Below, piece after piece: positions 14,680 to 22,503 of a stretch of DNA of 31,077 bases. The position numbers were made by a program, and so were the translations under genes. The notes below the pieces were generated by a model, which saw nothing but the letters and a program-made list of their open reading frames with translations, searched no databases and was not told where the DNA came from. The DNA is taken from NCBI GenBank assembly GCA_030601665.1, contig JAUWBP010000003.1, positions 1 through 31,077 on the forward strand, given 5' to 3'. Position 1 is the stretch's first letter. Each line of letters starts with the position of its first letter. Source of the stretch: Hadesarchaea archaeon (GTDB lineage: Archaea > Hadarchaeota > Hadarchaeia > Hadarchaeales > Hadarchaeaceae).

Positions 14680-15321
14680 ATGAGGCAGATAAAAATGGCA
14701 CAAGACCCGTTCGACGAGTTCTTCAGGCGATTGACGAAACGGTTTTTCAAGGACTTCGAGGAGATGGAAAAGGAATTTGAAGCACCCAAAAGACCGGCAA
14801 GAATGCCGGAATTCATTGTTAGAAAACCGGGAAGAGTGGAAAGAAGTGGGTTCAGTATCTCCATATCCAGTGATGGAGTAAACCCCCCGAAGATAGATGT
14901 GAGACGCTTTGGCCCAAGTGGTAGATGGGAGAGAGTGCGCCTTGAAAAGGAGAAAATCACCACTCCAACCAAAATCACCACTCCAACCAAAGAAAAACTC
15001 GCCGTAAAAATACCAATGAAGGTTCCAGAAAAAATAGCTCTGCCAAAAGTCAAAGAAAAGATAATACCTGAGTACAATGTCTCCGTTGACATCAAAAGTG
15101 TGACGATAACACTCAATGCTGAAGGAGTGGGAAGCAAGGGGAACGTTAGAGTAAAGTTTTATCCAGGGTCAGTTGAAATCTTTGCCGTGTCCCCTAAACT
15201 GAACAAAGGATACTTCTGTACTGTGGCGATACCTGCTTCCATAGACGAACAAAGGATGACGATAGAAGTGAAAAAGAAACAAGTGATTGTTAAGATTCCA
15301 AGACAGCTTTCCGTCGTGTAA
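14680..15321 (+). CDS. Hsp20/CS-domain-like small heat-shock-type protein
   Basis: 213 residues. The N-terminus, DPFDEFFRRLTKRFFKDFEEMEKEF, is a charged helix like that ahead of archaeal alpha-crystallin domains. About residues 125-213 form the beta-rich domain: YNVSVDIKSVTITLNAEGV, GNVRVKFYPGSVEIFAVS, YFCTVAIPASIDEQRMTIEVKK, VIVKIPRQ. This is the strand pattern of Hsp20/CS folds, but the usual A-x-x-x-n-G-v-L signature and the I-x-I tail are weak, so it is divergent. A proline- and lysine-rich linker contains a duplicated KITTPT. It probably acts as an ATP-independent holdase chaperone. ATG 14680 or 14695 may be the start. Codon use is more AT-rich than in neighbours. Confidence 0.6.
   Translation: MRQIKMAQDPFDEFFRRLTKRFFKDFEEMEKEFEAPKRPARMPEFIVRKPGRVERSGFSISISSDGVNPPKIDVRRFGPSGRWERVRLEKEKITTPTKITTPTKEKLAVKIPMKVPEKIALPKVKEKIIPEYNVSVDIKSVTITLNAEGVGSKGNVRVKFYPGSVEIFAVSPKLNKGYFCTVAIPASIDEQRMTIEVKKKQVIVKIPRQLSVV
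14953..14988 (+). repeat. In-frame tandem duplication of 18 bp in Hsp20-like linker
   Basis: AAAATCACCACTCCAACC occurs twice in tandem without a mismatch and encodes two copies of KITTPT/ITTPTK. Perfect identity implies recent slippage. Confidence 0.85.
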
Positions 15322-15359
15322 ATATGGGGGGCACCCACCCGAGCCCTTGAGGGAAGCGT

Positions 15360-15511
15360 ATGTCGAAAATAGTGAAAGTTTCAGCGCCAGCGACGATTGC
15401 AAACTCCCTCCGGATGCGGCGTCAGGCGATCGAGAGGTTGAGCTGAAGGGGGAGCTGTTGATCATCTCGATTCCGAGGCGAAGGCAATATCTGCATACGA
15501 GGCCTAATTGA
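15360..15511 (+). pseudogene. thrB: Decayed 5' fragment of homoserine kinase thrB
   Basis: ATG 15360 follows a good SD (TTGAGGGAAG). The first 15 codons read MSKIVKVSAPATIAN, the N-terminal signature of GHMP-family homoserine kinase (normally followed by LGPGFDVFG). That glycine-rich segment is missing and the frame soon stops at 15444. In another frame (15416-15511) EVELKGELLIISI and QYLHTRPN line up with the next ThrB part, where family members have a D-V-E-L stretch and a YIPTDPxKN segment. So roughly the first 60 codons remain, with an internal deletion and a frame change, and the remaining 230 or more codons, including the ATP-binding GSGLGSS, are gone. Homology is read by eye. It sits directly upstream of the COG3635 and hom-thrC genes. 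Confidence 0.7.
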
Positions 15512-15544
15512 CCTGACATCTTGCCTGCCTCAGGATAGGGACTG

Positions 15545-15588
15545 TTTATTTTGAATAAATCACTCAATGTGTAAACTGGGGAGTTTGC
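15545..15588. promoter_or_regulatory. Two inverted repeats upstream of the COG3635 gene
   Basis: TTTATT-ttg-AATAAA (15545-15559) is an exact 6-bp inverted repeat. AAACT-gggg-AGTTT (15573-15586) is a 5-bp hairpin that extends to seven pairs with one G-T. Both lie 45-90 bp before ATG 15633. They are candidate operator or leader elements. The remainder of the 15322-15632 gap is the thrB remnant. Confidence 0.35.
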
Positions 15589-15632
15589 AAAATCAAAAAT
15601 AGTATTTGAGATAATTAATCTAGGGCGGGAAA

Positions 15633-16826
15633 ATGAAATTTATCATAGTTGTTGGGGATGGGATGGCGGATTATCCCTTAGAGGAACTCGGAGGGAAAAC
15701 TCCCTTGCAGGCTGCAGACACGCCTAATATGGACTGGATTGCCTCCCACGGTAAGAATGGGCTGCTGAAAACCGTCCCGAGAGGAATGCAGCCAGATTCC
15801 GATATCGCAATAATGTCCATACTAAGCTACGATCCTAGGAAGTATCACACTGGCAGAGGCCCCTTAGAGGCCGCGGGCACGGGCGTTGAATTGGGGAAAG
15901 AGGACCTCGCTTTCAGATGTAACTTGATAACGGAGGAGAGGGGGATAATAGCGGACTACAGCGCTGGCCACATAACTACCGAGGAAGCCCGGGAATTGAT
16001 AAGCGCGGTGAAAGGGGCTTATGGGCGTTTGGGCGATTTCTACGCGGGCATTGGCTACCGCCATCTGTTTGTAATGAGAAATGCACCGAGGGGCTCGGAT
16101 AAACTCAAGACTGCGCCGCCCCACGAGATCATCGGTGAAAGACTCAGCGAACACCTGGTTAAGCCGAAGAACAGCGAAGTTGCCAAAGTTTTGAATGGGA
16201 TGATCCTGGGTTCAAAACAAATCCTCTCAAATCACCCGACAAATATCGCTAGGGTAAAAATGAAGAGGAAACCTGCCAACATGATTTGGGTATGGGGGCA
16301 GGGGAAAAAGCCGAGTATGGAAACCTTGGTTGAAAAATACGGGATTAAAGGAGCCATCGTATCGGCCGTAAATTTAGTTAAAGGCATAGGGGTATGCGCT
16401 GGCATGAGCAAGCTCGAGGTTCCAGGGGCCACCGGCTACTACGACACGAACTATGAAAATAAGGCCAAGTTTGGGCTAAAGGCTTTGAAGGGCCACGACT
16501 TTGTCTTCATCCACGTGGAGGCGCCGGATGAAGCTGGACACGCGGGCGATGTCGAGAGGAAAATCGAAGCGATTGAAAATATCGATTCCCGTCTGCTTGG
16601 AAAAATATTGGATGGGTTAAAAGATGAATACGCTATCTCAATCCTGGCCGACCATTTAACGCCGATAAAGGTTAGGATCCACGTCCCAGACCACGTGCCG
16701 TTCGCGATTTACTCGACGAGGGATCAGAAAGATGCGGTGAATTCATTTGATGAATTTTCAGCTAAGAAAGGATCATTTGGCATTTTGGAGGGCTACAAAC
16801 TCATGGATAAATTGCTCCAGCTTTGA
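15633..16826 (+). CDS. apgM: COG3635 phosphoglycerate-mutase-like enzyme, candidate homoserine kinase
   Basis: 397 residues, alkaline-phosphatase superfamily, archaeal 2,3-bisphosphoglycerate-independent PGM type. Metal and catalytic segments are VVGDGMADYP (6-15), PDSDIAIMSILSYDP with candidate nucleophile S56, GRGPLEAAGTGVEL, HVEAPDEAGHAGD (about 288-300) and ADHLTPI. Family members interconvert 2- and 3-phosphoglycerate, while some relatives are homoserine kinases. Here it follows a thrB fragment and precedes ACT, hom and thrC, and no intact thrB is in the window, so homoserine kinase is a serious alternative. PDSD replaces the more common PGSD. SD GGGCGGG precedes ATG 15633. The two activities cannot be separated from sequence alone. 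Confidence 0.85.
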   Translation: MKFIIVVGDGMADYPLEELGGKTPLQAADTPNMDWIASHGKNGLLKTVPRGMQPDSDIAIMSILSYDPRKYHTGRGPLEAAGTGVELGKEDLAFRCNLITEERGIIADYSAGHITTEEARELISAVKGAYGRLGDFYAGIGYRHLFVMRNAPRGSDKLKTAPPHEIIGERLSEHLVKPKNSEVAKVLNGMILGSKQILSNHPTNIARVKMKRKPANMIWVWGQGKKPSMETLVEKYGIKGAIVSAVNLVKGIGVCAGMSKLEVPGATGYYDTNYENKAKFGLKALKGHDFVFIHVEAPDEAGHAGDVERKIEAIENIDSRLLGKILDGLKDEYAISILADHLTPIKVRIHVPDHVPFAIYSTRDQKDAVNSFDEFSAKKGSFGILEGYKLMDKLLQL

Positions 16827-16861
16827 TCGTCTTACATGAGCCGCTAAGATTCAATCGTCCC

Positions 16862-16926
16862 GAAGCAATACCTGAAGCAATATTTAAGGCGATTCCTCCT
16901 CATTTGAAACAGGGGGCGTTAACGCC
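16862..16926 (+). promoter_or_regulatory. Promoter with operator-like repeats of the ACT-hom-thrC operon
   Basis: GAAGCAATA occurs twice (16862-16870 and 16874-16882), the second running into TATA-like TATTTAAG (16881-16888). A perfect 12-bp palindrome, GGCGTTAACGCC (16915-16926), lies about where transcription would begin, 33 bp before the TTG start of the ACT gene. This is the layout of a repressor site. A regulator is not identified. Confidence 0.5.
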
Positions 16927-16958
16927 AACGGTTCAGGTAATCGAGAGAGGGTGAGGAA

Positions 16959-17462
16959 TTGCTTGTAAGAATCGTGATGGAGCTCGAGGATGTCCCCGGG
17001 CAGCTCCTCAAGGCGCTCGAGCCGATCTCACACTTGGGGGGAAACATCCAAAGCATCATGCACCAGCGCGAGCGGAAGACGCCGCTCGGGCGGGTACCCG
17101 TCATGTTGGTCTTCGAGGTCAGTGAACGGGCGAGGCTTAATCGAATTTTGGCAGCACTTCGGGCGAGGGGGGTACGGGTCACCCAGCTCGGTGAGCGCGA
17201 AGGCGCCGTGAGGGCAACGGCTTTGTTGGTGGGTCACATCATTCACACCGACATTAGGGACACCATCGATCGCCTAAACGCCCTCAAGGGTGTGAGGGTT
17301 TTCGACTTAAGTCTCGCGATGGGTGAGCCAGGACAGGAATCGGCTGCCCGAATGACGATCACGGCGGACGATGAGAGGCGCGTGAACCTAGCCCTTTCCA
17401 ACCTGCAGCGCATCGCCGACAGGAAAAAATTGCTCATGATAACTTCGCTTGAGGCGAGGTAG
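16959..17462 (+). CDS. ACT-domain protein, probable threonine-pathway regulator
   Basis: 167 residues from TTG 16959, after GAGAGGGTGAGG. The N-terminal ACT domain starts VRIVMELEDVPGQLLKALEPI and continues LGGNIQSIMHQR, with the usual small-residue ligand loop at DVPGQL. The second half (TALLVGHIIHTDIRDTIDRL, then AARMTITADDERRVNLALSNL) folds as a further ACT-like module. No kinase or dehydrogenase domain is fused. Such stand-alone ACT proteins beside hom are common in archaea and probably bind threonine or another amino acid to regulate homoserine dehydrogenase. The TAG stop abuts ATG 17463 of hom, so the two are translationally coupled. Confidence 0.85.
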   Translation: MLVRIVMELEDVPGQLLKALEPISHLGGNIQSIMHQRERKTPLGRVPVMLVFEVSERARLNRILAALRARGVRVTQLGEREGAVRATALLVGHIIHTDIRDTIDRLNALKGVRVFDLSLAMGEPGQESAARMTITADDERRVNLALSNLQRIADRKKLLMITSLEAR

Positions 17463-18476
17463 ATGCGCGTAGTGTTAATAGGGTTCGGAAATTTGGGCAG
17501 GGGCCTTAGCCGTGTGCTCATCCAAAAGGCGAGTTTCCTGCGCAAGAACCACGGTTTGATCCCGCGCGTAGTTGCAGCCGTCGACGAGTTCGGCGCCGCG
17601 ATTGATGAGAAGGGGCTCAATTTAACGAGGCTGCTCAAGGTCTCCGAGAAAACAGGAACGGTGGCTGCATACAAGGGCGGGAAGCGTGGTAAGCTCGCCA
17701 ATCGGGTGATCGAGGAGGTCGAGGCCGAGGTCGTTTACGAACTCACGCCAACCAACATCAAGACGGGAGAGCCTGGCTTAACCCACATCAAGCGCGCGAT
17801 GCAGGCGGGGAAGCACGTCATAATCTCGAACAAGGGCCCCCTCGTGGTCGCCTTTAGGGAACTCGACTCGCTAGCCAGACGATGTGGCGTGGAGTTCAGG
17901 TATTCCGCTTCGGTGGGTGGAGCCGTGCCGGTGGTGGGGCTCGCGAAGAAGTTGTTGGCTGGAAACGAGATCCGCGAGATCCGAGGCGTGCTCAACGGCA
18001 CCACGAACTACATCCTCACGCGCATGAGCAGGGAGGGTGACCCCTTCGAGGTCGTCCTCCGGGAGGCCCAGGAGCTCGGGGTAGCCGAGAAGGACCCGAC
18101 GCTCGACATCAAGGGCATCGACACTGCATGCAAGATCACGATCCTAGCGAACTCCCTGCTAGGAATGAACGCGAGGCTCAAGGATGTCAAGATAGAGGGC
18201 ATCACGCGAGTTCGGCCCGAGGCGATTCGGCTAGCTCGGGAGGCGGGGCAAACAATAAAGCTAATCGGCGTTGCGAAGCACGGCTCTTTGGAGGTTGGCC
18301 CGAAGCTCGTCCCCCTCGGGCATCCCCTTGCCGTTGGTGGCACCCTGAACGCCGTAACTTTCGAGCTCGATTTGGCGCGGGAAATTTCGATTACAGGTTT
18401 CGGGGCGGGTCCAAAGGAGACTTCGAGTTCATTGCTTGGTGACTTGATAGACATTCATAGAACGCTCGGGGGCTAG
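17463..18476 (+). CDS. hom: Homoserine dehydrogenase
   Basis: 337 residues, the short archaeal form without its own ACT domain. The NAD(P) loop is GFGNLGRG (7-14). The active-site region shows SNKGPLVVA, SASVGGAVPVV and LNGTTNYI (177-184), and DPTLDIKGIDTACKI carries the conserved substrate-binding D and K. It reduces aspartate semialdehyde to homoserine, the branch-point precursor for threonine and methionine. Missing regulation inside the protein is presumably supplied by the ACT protein encoded directly upstream. ATG 17463 begins on the base after the ACT stop. Cytoplasmic. Confidence 0.95.
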   Translation: MRVVLIGFGNLGRGLSRVLIQKASFLRKNHGLIPRVVAAVDEFGAAIDEKGLNLTRLLKVSEKTGTVAAYKGGKRGKLANRVIEEVEAEVVYELTPTNIKTGEPGLTHIKRAMQAGKHVIISNKGPLVVAFRELDSLARRCGVEFRYSASVGGAVPVVGLAKKLLAGNEIREIRGVLNGTTNYILTRMSREGDPFEVVLREAQELGVAEKDPTLDIKGIDTACKITILANSLLGMNARLKDVKIEGITRVRPEAIRLAREAGQTIKLIGVAKHGSLEVGPKLVPLGHPLAVGGTLNAVTFELDLAREISITGFGAGPKETSSSLLGDLIDIHRTLGG

Positions 18477-18478
18477 AC

Positions 18479-19702
18479 TTGCGGCTGGAGTGCATCGAGT
18501 GCGGCAGCAAGTTCAAGATTCACGAGAGATTTTTCACATGCTCAAAATGCGGAGGCTTGCTTGAGGTCGAGTTCGAGGCAGGCGAACTGAAGCGGAAGCT
18601 CGATCGCAAGCGCTTGAGGGCCGAGCCGCCGAGCGTCTGGAAGTATCACACATTCATGCCGATCTTGGATGAATCGAAAATCATCAGCCTGGGCGAGGGG
18701 GGGACACCCCTTTACCGCTGTGACCGCCTCGCCCGCGAGGTCGGGATTCGGGAGCTCTACGTGAAATTCGAGGGGGCCAACCCAACGGGTTCCTTCAAGG
18801 ACCGGGGGATGACGGTCGGCATCACGAAAGCGCTCGAGCTGGGAGCCAAGACCGTCGCGTGCGCCTCGACGGGAAACACCTCGGCGTCGCTGGCGGCCTA
18901 CGCGGCCAAAGCCGGCCTACGTTGCGTGGTCTTGCTCCCCAAGGGTAAGGTGGCACGAGGCAAGCTGGCGCAGACGCTGGTGTACGGTGCGCAGACGATA
19001 GCGGTGAAGGGAAACTTCGACGAGGCGCTTGCGATGGTGCGCAGGATATGCGAAGAGCGGAAGGATATCTACCTCCTAAACTCCTTAAACCCGTTCAGAC
19101 TTCAGGGCCAGAAATCGATAGGATTCGAAATCGCTGATCAGCTCGGATGGAAGGTGCCAGATCACGTGGTGGTCCCAATGGGGAACTGCGCCAACATATG
19201 GGCGATTTACAAGGGATTCTTCGAGTTCGACGCAGTCGGGCTGACGAAGGGAATACCTGCGATGATGGGGATCCAAGCCGAAGGAGCGAAACCGATTGTT
19301 GACGCTGTTAAGGGGGGGCTTGATAAATTCAAACCCATTAAAAAACCCGAGACGATAGCCACAGCAATTCGCATAGGCAACCCCGTGAACGGTCCTAAGG
19401 CGATTCGGGCAATTCGGAGTTCAAAGGGCGCGGCAGAGGCTGTCAGCGACAACGAAATCATCAAGGCCCAAAAGTTGATGGCACGCCTAGAAGGGATAGG
19501 GGTGGAGCCCGCTAGCGCATCCACGATCGCGGGGCTCAAAAAGCTCGTGCGCCAGAGGGCTATCAAACGGGATGAGTGCGTGGTCTGCGTAGCGACCGGG
19601 CACATTCTTAAAGATCCTGAAGAAGCAATCAGGGTTTCAGAGCGCCCACGCGAAGCTCCGGCGAAGTATAGAAAATTTTATAGATTTGGGAAATCGTTGT
19701 AA
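18479..19702 (+). CDS. thrC: Threonine synthase
   Basis: 407 residues from TTG 18479, two bases after the hom stop, hence coupled. An N-terminal zinc-ribbon-like C5-x2-C8 and C21-x2-C24 precedes the PLP domain. PLP lysine is K108 in GANPTGSFKDRG, followed by ACASTGNTSASLAAYA as the phosphate-binding loop. It converts O-phosphohomoserine to threonine. This requires a homoserine kinase, yet the only kinase trace in the window is the broken thrB fragment, which makes the COG3635 gene relevant. Length and motifs are those of archaeal ThrC. Confidence 0.95.
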   Translation: MRLECIECGSKFKIHERFFTCSKCGGLLEVEFEAGELKRKLDRKRLRAEPPSVWKYHTFMPILDESKIISLGEGGTPLYRCDRLAREVGIRELYVKFEGANPTGSFKDRGMTVGITKALELGAKTVACASTGNTSASLAAYAAKAGLRCVVLLPKGKVARGKLAQTLVYGAQTIAVKGNFDEALAMVRRICEERKDIYLLNSLNPFRLQGQKSIGFEIADQLGWKVPDHVVVPMGNCANIWAIYKGFFEFDAVGLTKGIPAMMGIQAEGAKPIVDAVKGGLDKFKPIKKPETIATAIRIGNPVNGPKAIRAIRSSKGAAEAVSDNEIIKAQKLMARLEGIGVEPASASTIAGLKKLVRQRAIKRDECVVCVATGHILKDPEEAIRVSERPREAPAKYRKFYRFGKSL

Positions 19703-19711
19703 ATTGATGAT

Positions 19712-20917
19712 GTGATGCTGCTCGATAAGGAGATAGTGCGCCTCGTTGGTATGAATGAAAAAGCGCTCATGCTGCTCAGCGAGCCGGACCGAGTAATCCA
19801 CTTCAGGCTTCGAAGGCATCTTCCAGCTGAATACGGGGTTGGCTTTCCCGTTCAGGTTTATGTGGTCTACCACTCTGCTGCCAAGGGTCCTCCATGCAAA
19901 GGGGGGATAAGAATGGCTAGTGATGTTACCCTCGAGGAAACTATCCAGCTTGCGGAGACAATGACCTACAAGAGTGCGTTGATGAACCTCCCTTTCGGCG
20001 GTGGAAAAGCAGCGATCGTTGCAGATAGCCAGCTACCCCCTGAGGCAAAGGAGGTCTTGGTGAGGGGATTTGCCCACGAGATCCGATACGAACTCGTATC
20101 TGGCAACTATGTCCCTGCTCCCGACCTAGGGACCAGCCCCCGGGAGATGGCAGTGATTTTCGGGGAGACCCACATCAGGGAATCGGTGACTGGCAAGCCG
20201 GTTGGTATCGGTGGCTTGCCGGGGAGGGAGGAGGCAACCGGCTATGGTGTTGCGGTCGTCGCCGAGCGTGCCGCACGCAAGTTCTTGGGCAGGGAAATCT
20301 CTGATGTTAGTGTTGGAGTGCAGGGATTCGGAAACGTGGGCTCCTGGGCATGCACTTTTCTGGCCGAAAGGGGGGCAAAAATCCTCGCTGTCACAGATAG
20401 GGGCGGAGGGACGATGCGTCGAGAAGGTATCGATATGGAGGAGCTCAAAAAATACGAAAAGGAGCATGGTAGCGTAGATGGTTACAGTGGGAAGCACCTG
20501 AGCAACCAGGAACTGCTCGGACTAGATGTGGACCTCCTAATTCCTGCGGCGATCGGCGGGGTGATAACAAAAGAGAACGCAGGAAACATCAAGGCCAAGC
20601 TCATCATCGAGGGTGCCAATGCCCCTGTCACAAGGGAGGCCGATGAAATCCTTGCACAAAAAGGCGTAACATTGGTACCTGACATCCTCGCCAACGCCGG
20701 CGGGGTAGTCGCCAGCTATGACGAGTGGCGAAAGGGGAAGTCTGGGACCAGGACGAAACGGGAGGAAACTTACGCGACGATAAAAGAAACGCTCCTCGAT
20801 GTATTTGAGGAGGTCTTGAAATACTCATCCAAGGAGAAAATATCGCTCAGGAAAGCCTCTTTGGCTCTGGCAGCGACCCGCCTGCTTGACACGATGGAAG
20901 GAAGGGGATGGGTCTAA
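19712..20917 (+). CDS. gdhA: Glutamate dehydrogenase (Glu/Leu/Phe/Val family)
   Basis: 401 residues; GTG 19712 or ATG 19715 is the start. Substrate and catalytic motifs are KGGIRM (63-68), MTYKSALMNLPFGGGKAA (84-101) with catalytic K99, and APDLGTSPREM. The Rossmann loop is QGFGNVGSWA. The family oxidatively deaminates glutamate to 2-oxoglutarate or runs in reverse for ammonia assimilation, usually as a hexamer. NAD versus NADP preference cannot be read with certainty. It starts 10 bp after thrC, so it may be co-transcribed with the threonine genes. Confidence 0.93.
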   Translation: MMLLDKEIVRLVGMNEKALMLLSEPDRVIHFRLRRHLPAEYGVGFPVQVYVVYHSAAKGPPCKGGIRMASDVTLEETIQLAETMTYKSALMNLPFGGGKAAIVADSQLPPEAKEVLVRGFAHEIRYELVSGNYVPAPDLGTSPREMAVIFGETHIRESVTGKPVGIGGLPGREEATGYGVAVVAERAARKFLGREISDVSVGVQGFGNVGSWACTFLAERGAKILAVTDRGGGTMRREGIDMEELKKYEKEHGSVDGYSGKHLSNQELLGLDVDLLIPAAIGGVITKENAGNIKAKLIIEGANAPVTREADEILAQKGVTLVPDILANAGGVVASYDEWRKGKSGTRTKREETYATIKETLLDVFEEVLKYSSKEKISLRKASLALAATRLLDTMEGRGWV

Positions 20918-20950
20918 TTGCGTGTTACTAAACACCTTAAATCAATGTGC

Positions 20951-20973
20951 GAGTGAAATATGTGAGTGAAATA
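20951..20973 (+). promoter_or_regulatory. Direct repeats in glyA promoter/leader
   Basis: GAGTGAAATA occurs at 20951-20960 and 20964-20973, a 13-bp period, downstream of a TATA-like TTAAATCA (20938-20945) and ahead of SD GAGGAGAT before ATG 20999. A repeated GTAGAG follows at about 20977 and 20985. This may be a site for a dimeric regulator bound on successive turns. Confidence 0.35.
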
Positions 20974-20998
20974 CAGTAGAGCTGTAGAGAGGAGATAA

Positions 20999-22297
20999 AT
21001 GCGCCCGAAGGAAGCACACGATCGGACATTGGGACTGTTACAAAAGCATCACGAGTGGTTCAAGACAGTTTTACCGCTGATAGCTAGCGAGAACGTCCCA
21101 TCCCCGGCGGTTCGGGAGGCGCTCACTACAGATTTCGGGAATAGATACGCTGAAGGCTGGCCGGGGGAGCGGGTCTACGCCGGGTGCATTTTCATCGACC
21201 AGGTCGAGCTGCTTGCCATGGAGCTGGCCCGTAAACTCTTCAAAGCCGAGCACGCAAATGTGCAGCCGGTTTCAGGGCTCACTGCAAACCTCGCGACCTA
21301 CACGGCCCTCACGGAGCCCGGGGATACAATGATGTGCCTCTCGATCGCTTCGGGTGGCCATATCAGCATGGGGAAGAAAAAGTTCGGGGGGACGGCCGGG
21401 GCAGTCCATGGGCTGGAGATAGAATACCTCCCCCTCGACGAAAAGCGCATGAATATAGATGTGGACGCTGCGACGAAGAAGATTGCCGAGGTCAAGCCCA
21501 AGCTCCTAACCTTTGGGGGAAGTGTTTTCCTCTTCCCACACCCCGTCAAAGAGCTGAGCAAGGTAGCGCGTGAACATGGAGCGCGCATTTTGTATGATGC
21601 CGCCCACGTCGCGGGGTTGATCGCGGGTGGGCAGTTCCAGGATCCCCTACGTGAGGGGGCAGAGGTCATGACTTGCAGCACCCACAAAACCCTCCCGGGG
21701 CCCCAGCACGGCATGATTTTGTGCACGAAGGAGCTGGCGGAGCCCATAAACAAAGCCGTGTTTCCGGGAGTCGTGAGCAACCACCACCTGCATGCGGTCG
21801 CTGGTGTAGCCGTAGTGCTTGCAGAGATGTTGGAGTTCGGGAAGGAGTACACCGCACAGATAGTGAAAAACGCGAAGGCAATAGGAAAGGCACTTTATGA
21901 CCGGGGACTGGCGGTCCTGTGCCCGGATTTGGGCTTCACGGCCTCGCACACGATCGTCGTCGACATCACTAAGTACGGGGACGGGGGGGCTTTGGAACAG
22001 CGACTCGAGAAGGCCAACATCGTGCTAAACCGCAACCTGCTACCCTGGGACATCCGCGAGGAGCGGCACTATAAAAATCCAGGCGGGATAAGGCTGGGGA
22101 CCTCCGAGGTGACGCGGCTCGGCATGAAGGAGCGCGAGATGGAGGCGATAGCGGAGTTCATCAAGCGAGTGATTATCGATGGAGAGGAGACCGAGCGCGT
22201 CGCAGCCGATGTGGCCAAGTTCAGGCGCGATTATCAGCGGGTTCATTACTGCTTTGAGTCGGCTATTGAAGCCTATGAATACGTGAAAATACCCTAG
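20999..22297 (+). CDS. glyA: Serine hydroxymethyltransferase
   Basis: 432 residues, archaeal-type SHMT. Hallmarks are LIASENVPSPAVREA (27-41), NRYAEGWPGERVYAG (48-62), HVQPVSGLTANLA-like segment at 87-99, YDAAHVAGLIAGG (199-211) and the PLP lysine K230 in STHKTLPGPQHG. It transfers the serine hydroxymethyl group to a folate or methanopterin-type carrier, making glycine; the carrier cannot be told from sequence. SD AGAGGAGAT sits just before ATG 20999. It is the last gene before the replication island. Confidence 0.95.
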   Translation: MRPKEAHDRTLGLLQKHHEWFKTVLPLIASENVPSPAVREALTTDFGNRYAEGWPGERVYAGCIFIDQVELLAMELARKLFKAEHANVQPVSGLTANLATYTALTEPGDTMMCLSIASGGHISMGKKKFGGTAGAVHGLEIEYLPLDEKRMNIDVDAATKKIAEVKPKLLTFGGSVFLFPHPVKELSKVAREHGARILYDAAHVAGLIAGGQFQDPLREGAEVMTCSTHKTLPGPQHGMILCTKELAEPINKAVFPGVVSNHHLHAVAGVAVVLAEMLEFGKEYTAQIVKNAKAIGKALYDRGLAVLCPDLGFTASHTIVVDITKYGDGGALEQRLEKANIVLNRNLLPWDIREERHYKNPGGIRLGTSEVTRLGMKEREMEAIAEFIKRVIIDGEETERVAADVAKFRRDYQRVHYCFESAIEAYEYVKIP

Positions 22298-22313
22298 TCA
22301 CAAAAAGTCTCCC

Positions 22314-22390
22314 CCAATTTAAAATTGGAACTTGACCCAGAACTCGAAGCTTTTAGACCTATGTTTCCACTGTTTTCGACTGTTTCCACT
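22314..22390. other. Candidate replication origin elements (ORB-like repeats and palindrome)
   Basis: TGTTTCCACT is present twice in direct orientation (22362-22371 and 22381-22390, period 19 bp). On the minus strand it reads AGTGGAAACA, the core of archaeal origin recognition boxes bound by Orc1/Cdc6. The G-run that completes a full box is not adjacent. An exact inverted repeat, CCAATTT-a-AAATTGG (22314-22328), lies nearby, and 22391-22480 is AT-rich and could unwind. It is the largest gap of the replication island. Confidence 0.5.
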
Positions 22391-22480
22391 CGAACTCGGA
22401 AAATATAATGACGTTTTGAAGAAAATCTGCCGTTTTCGAGCTATTTTGAAAATAAACTGTGTAAACCCTGGAATTTGAGA
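22391..22480. other. AT-rich stretch, possible unwinding element
   Basis: Visibly richer in A and T than flanking genes (AAAATATAATGACG, CTATTTTGAAAATAAACTG), between the ORB-like repeats and element copy 3. AAATATAATG at about 22401 could alternatively be a TATA box. No gene is seen. Confidence 0.35.
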
Positions 22481-22485
22481 TTGGG

Positions 22486-22503
22486 AATACTTTCGGTGAC
22501 CTC
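22486..22503 (+). promoter_or_regulatory. Shared 18-bp element, copy 3, upstream of mcm
   Basis: AATACTTTCGGTGACCTC, identical to the copies at 4475 and 11445. TTAAAAAAT at 22519-22527 is 33 bp from the element start (34 in copy 2) and a GTG with SD-like TTGGGGGA lies 72 bp from it (72 in copy 2). TCCCCCAA (22504-22511) is the exact complement of TTGGGGGA (22544-22551), so the self-complementary layout is kept although the bases differ from copy 2. Confidence 0.65.

Noticed and set aside
15169..15567. Long minus-strand frame across the thrB remnant
   Set aside because: It overlaps the real Hsp20-like 3' end, has no SD or recognisable motif, and its codons are the shadow of plus-strand genes.
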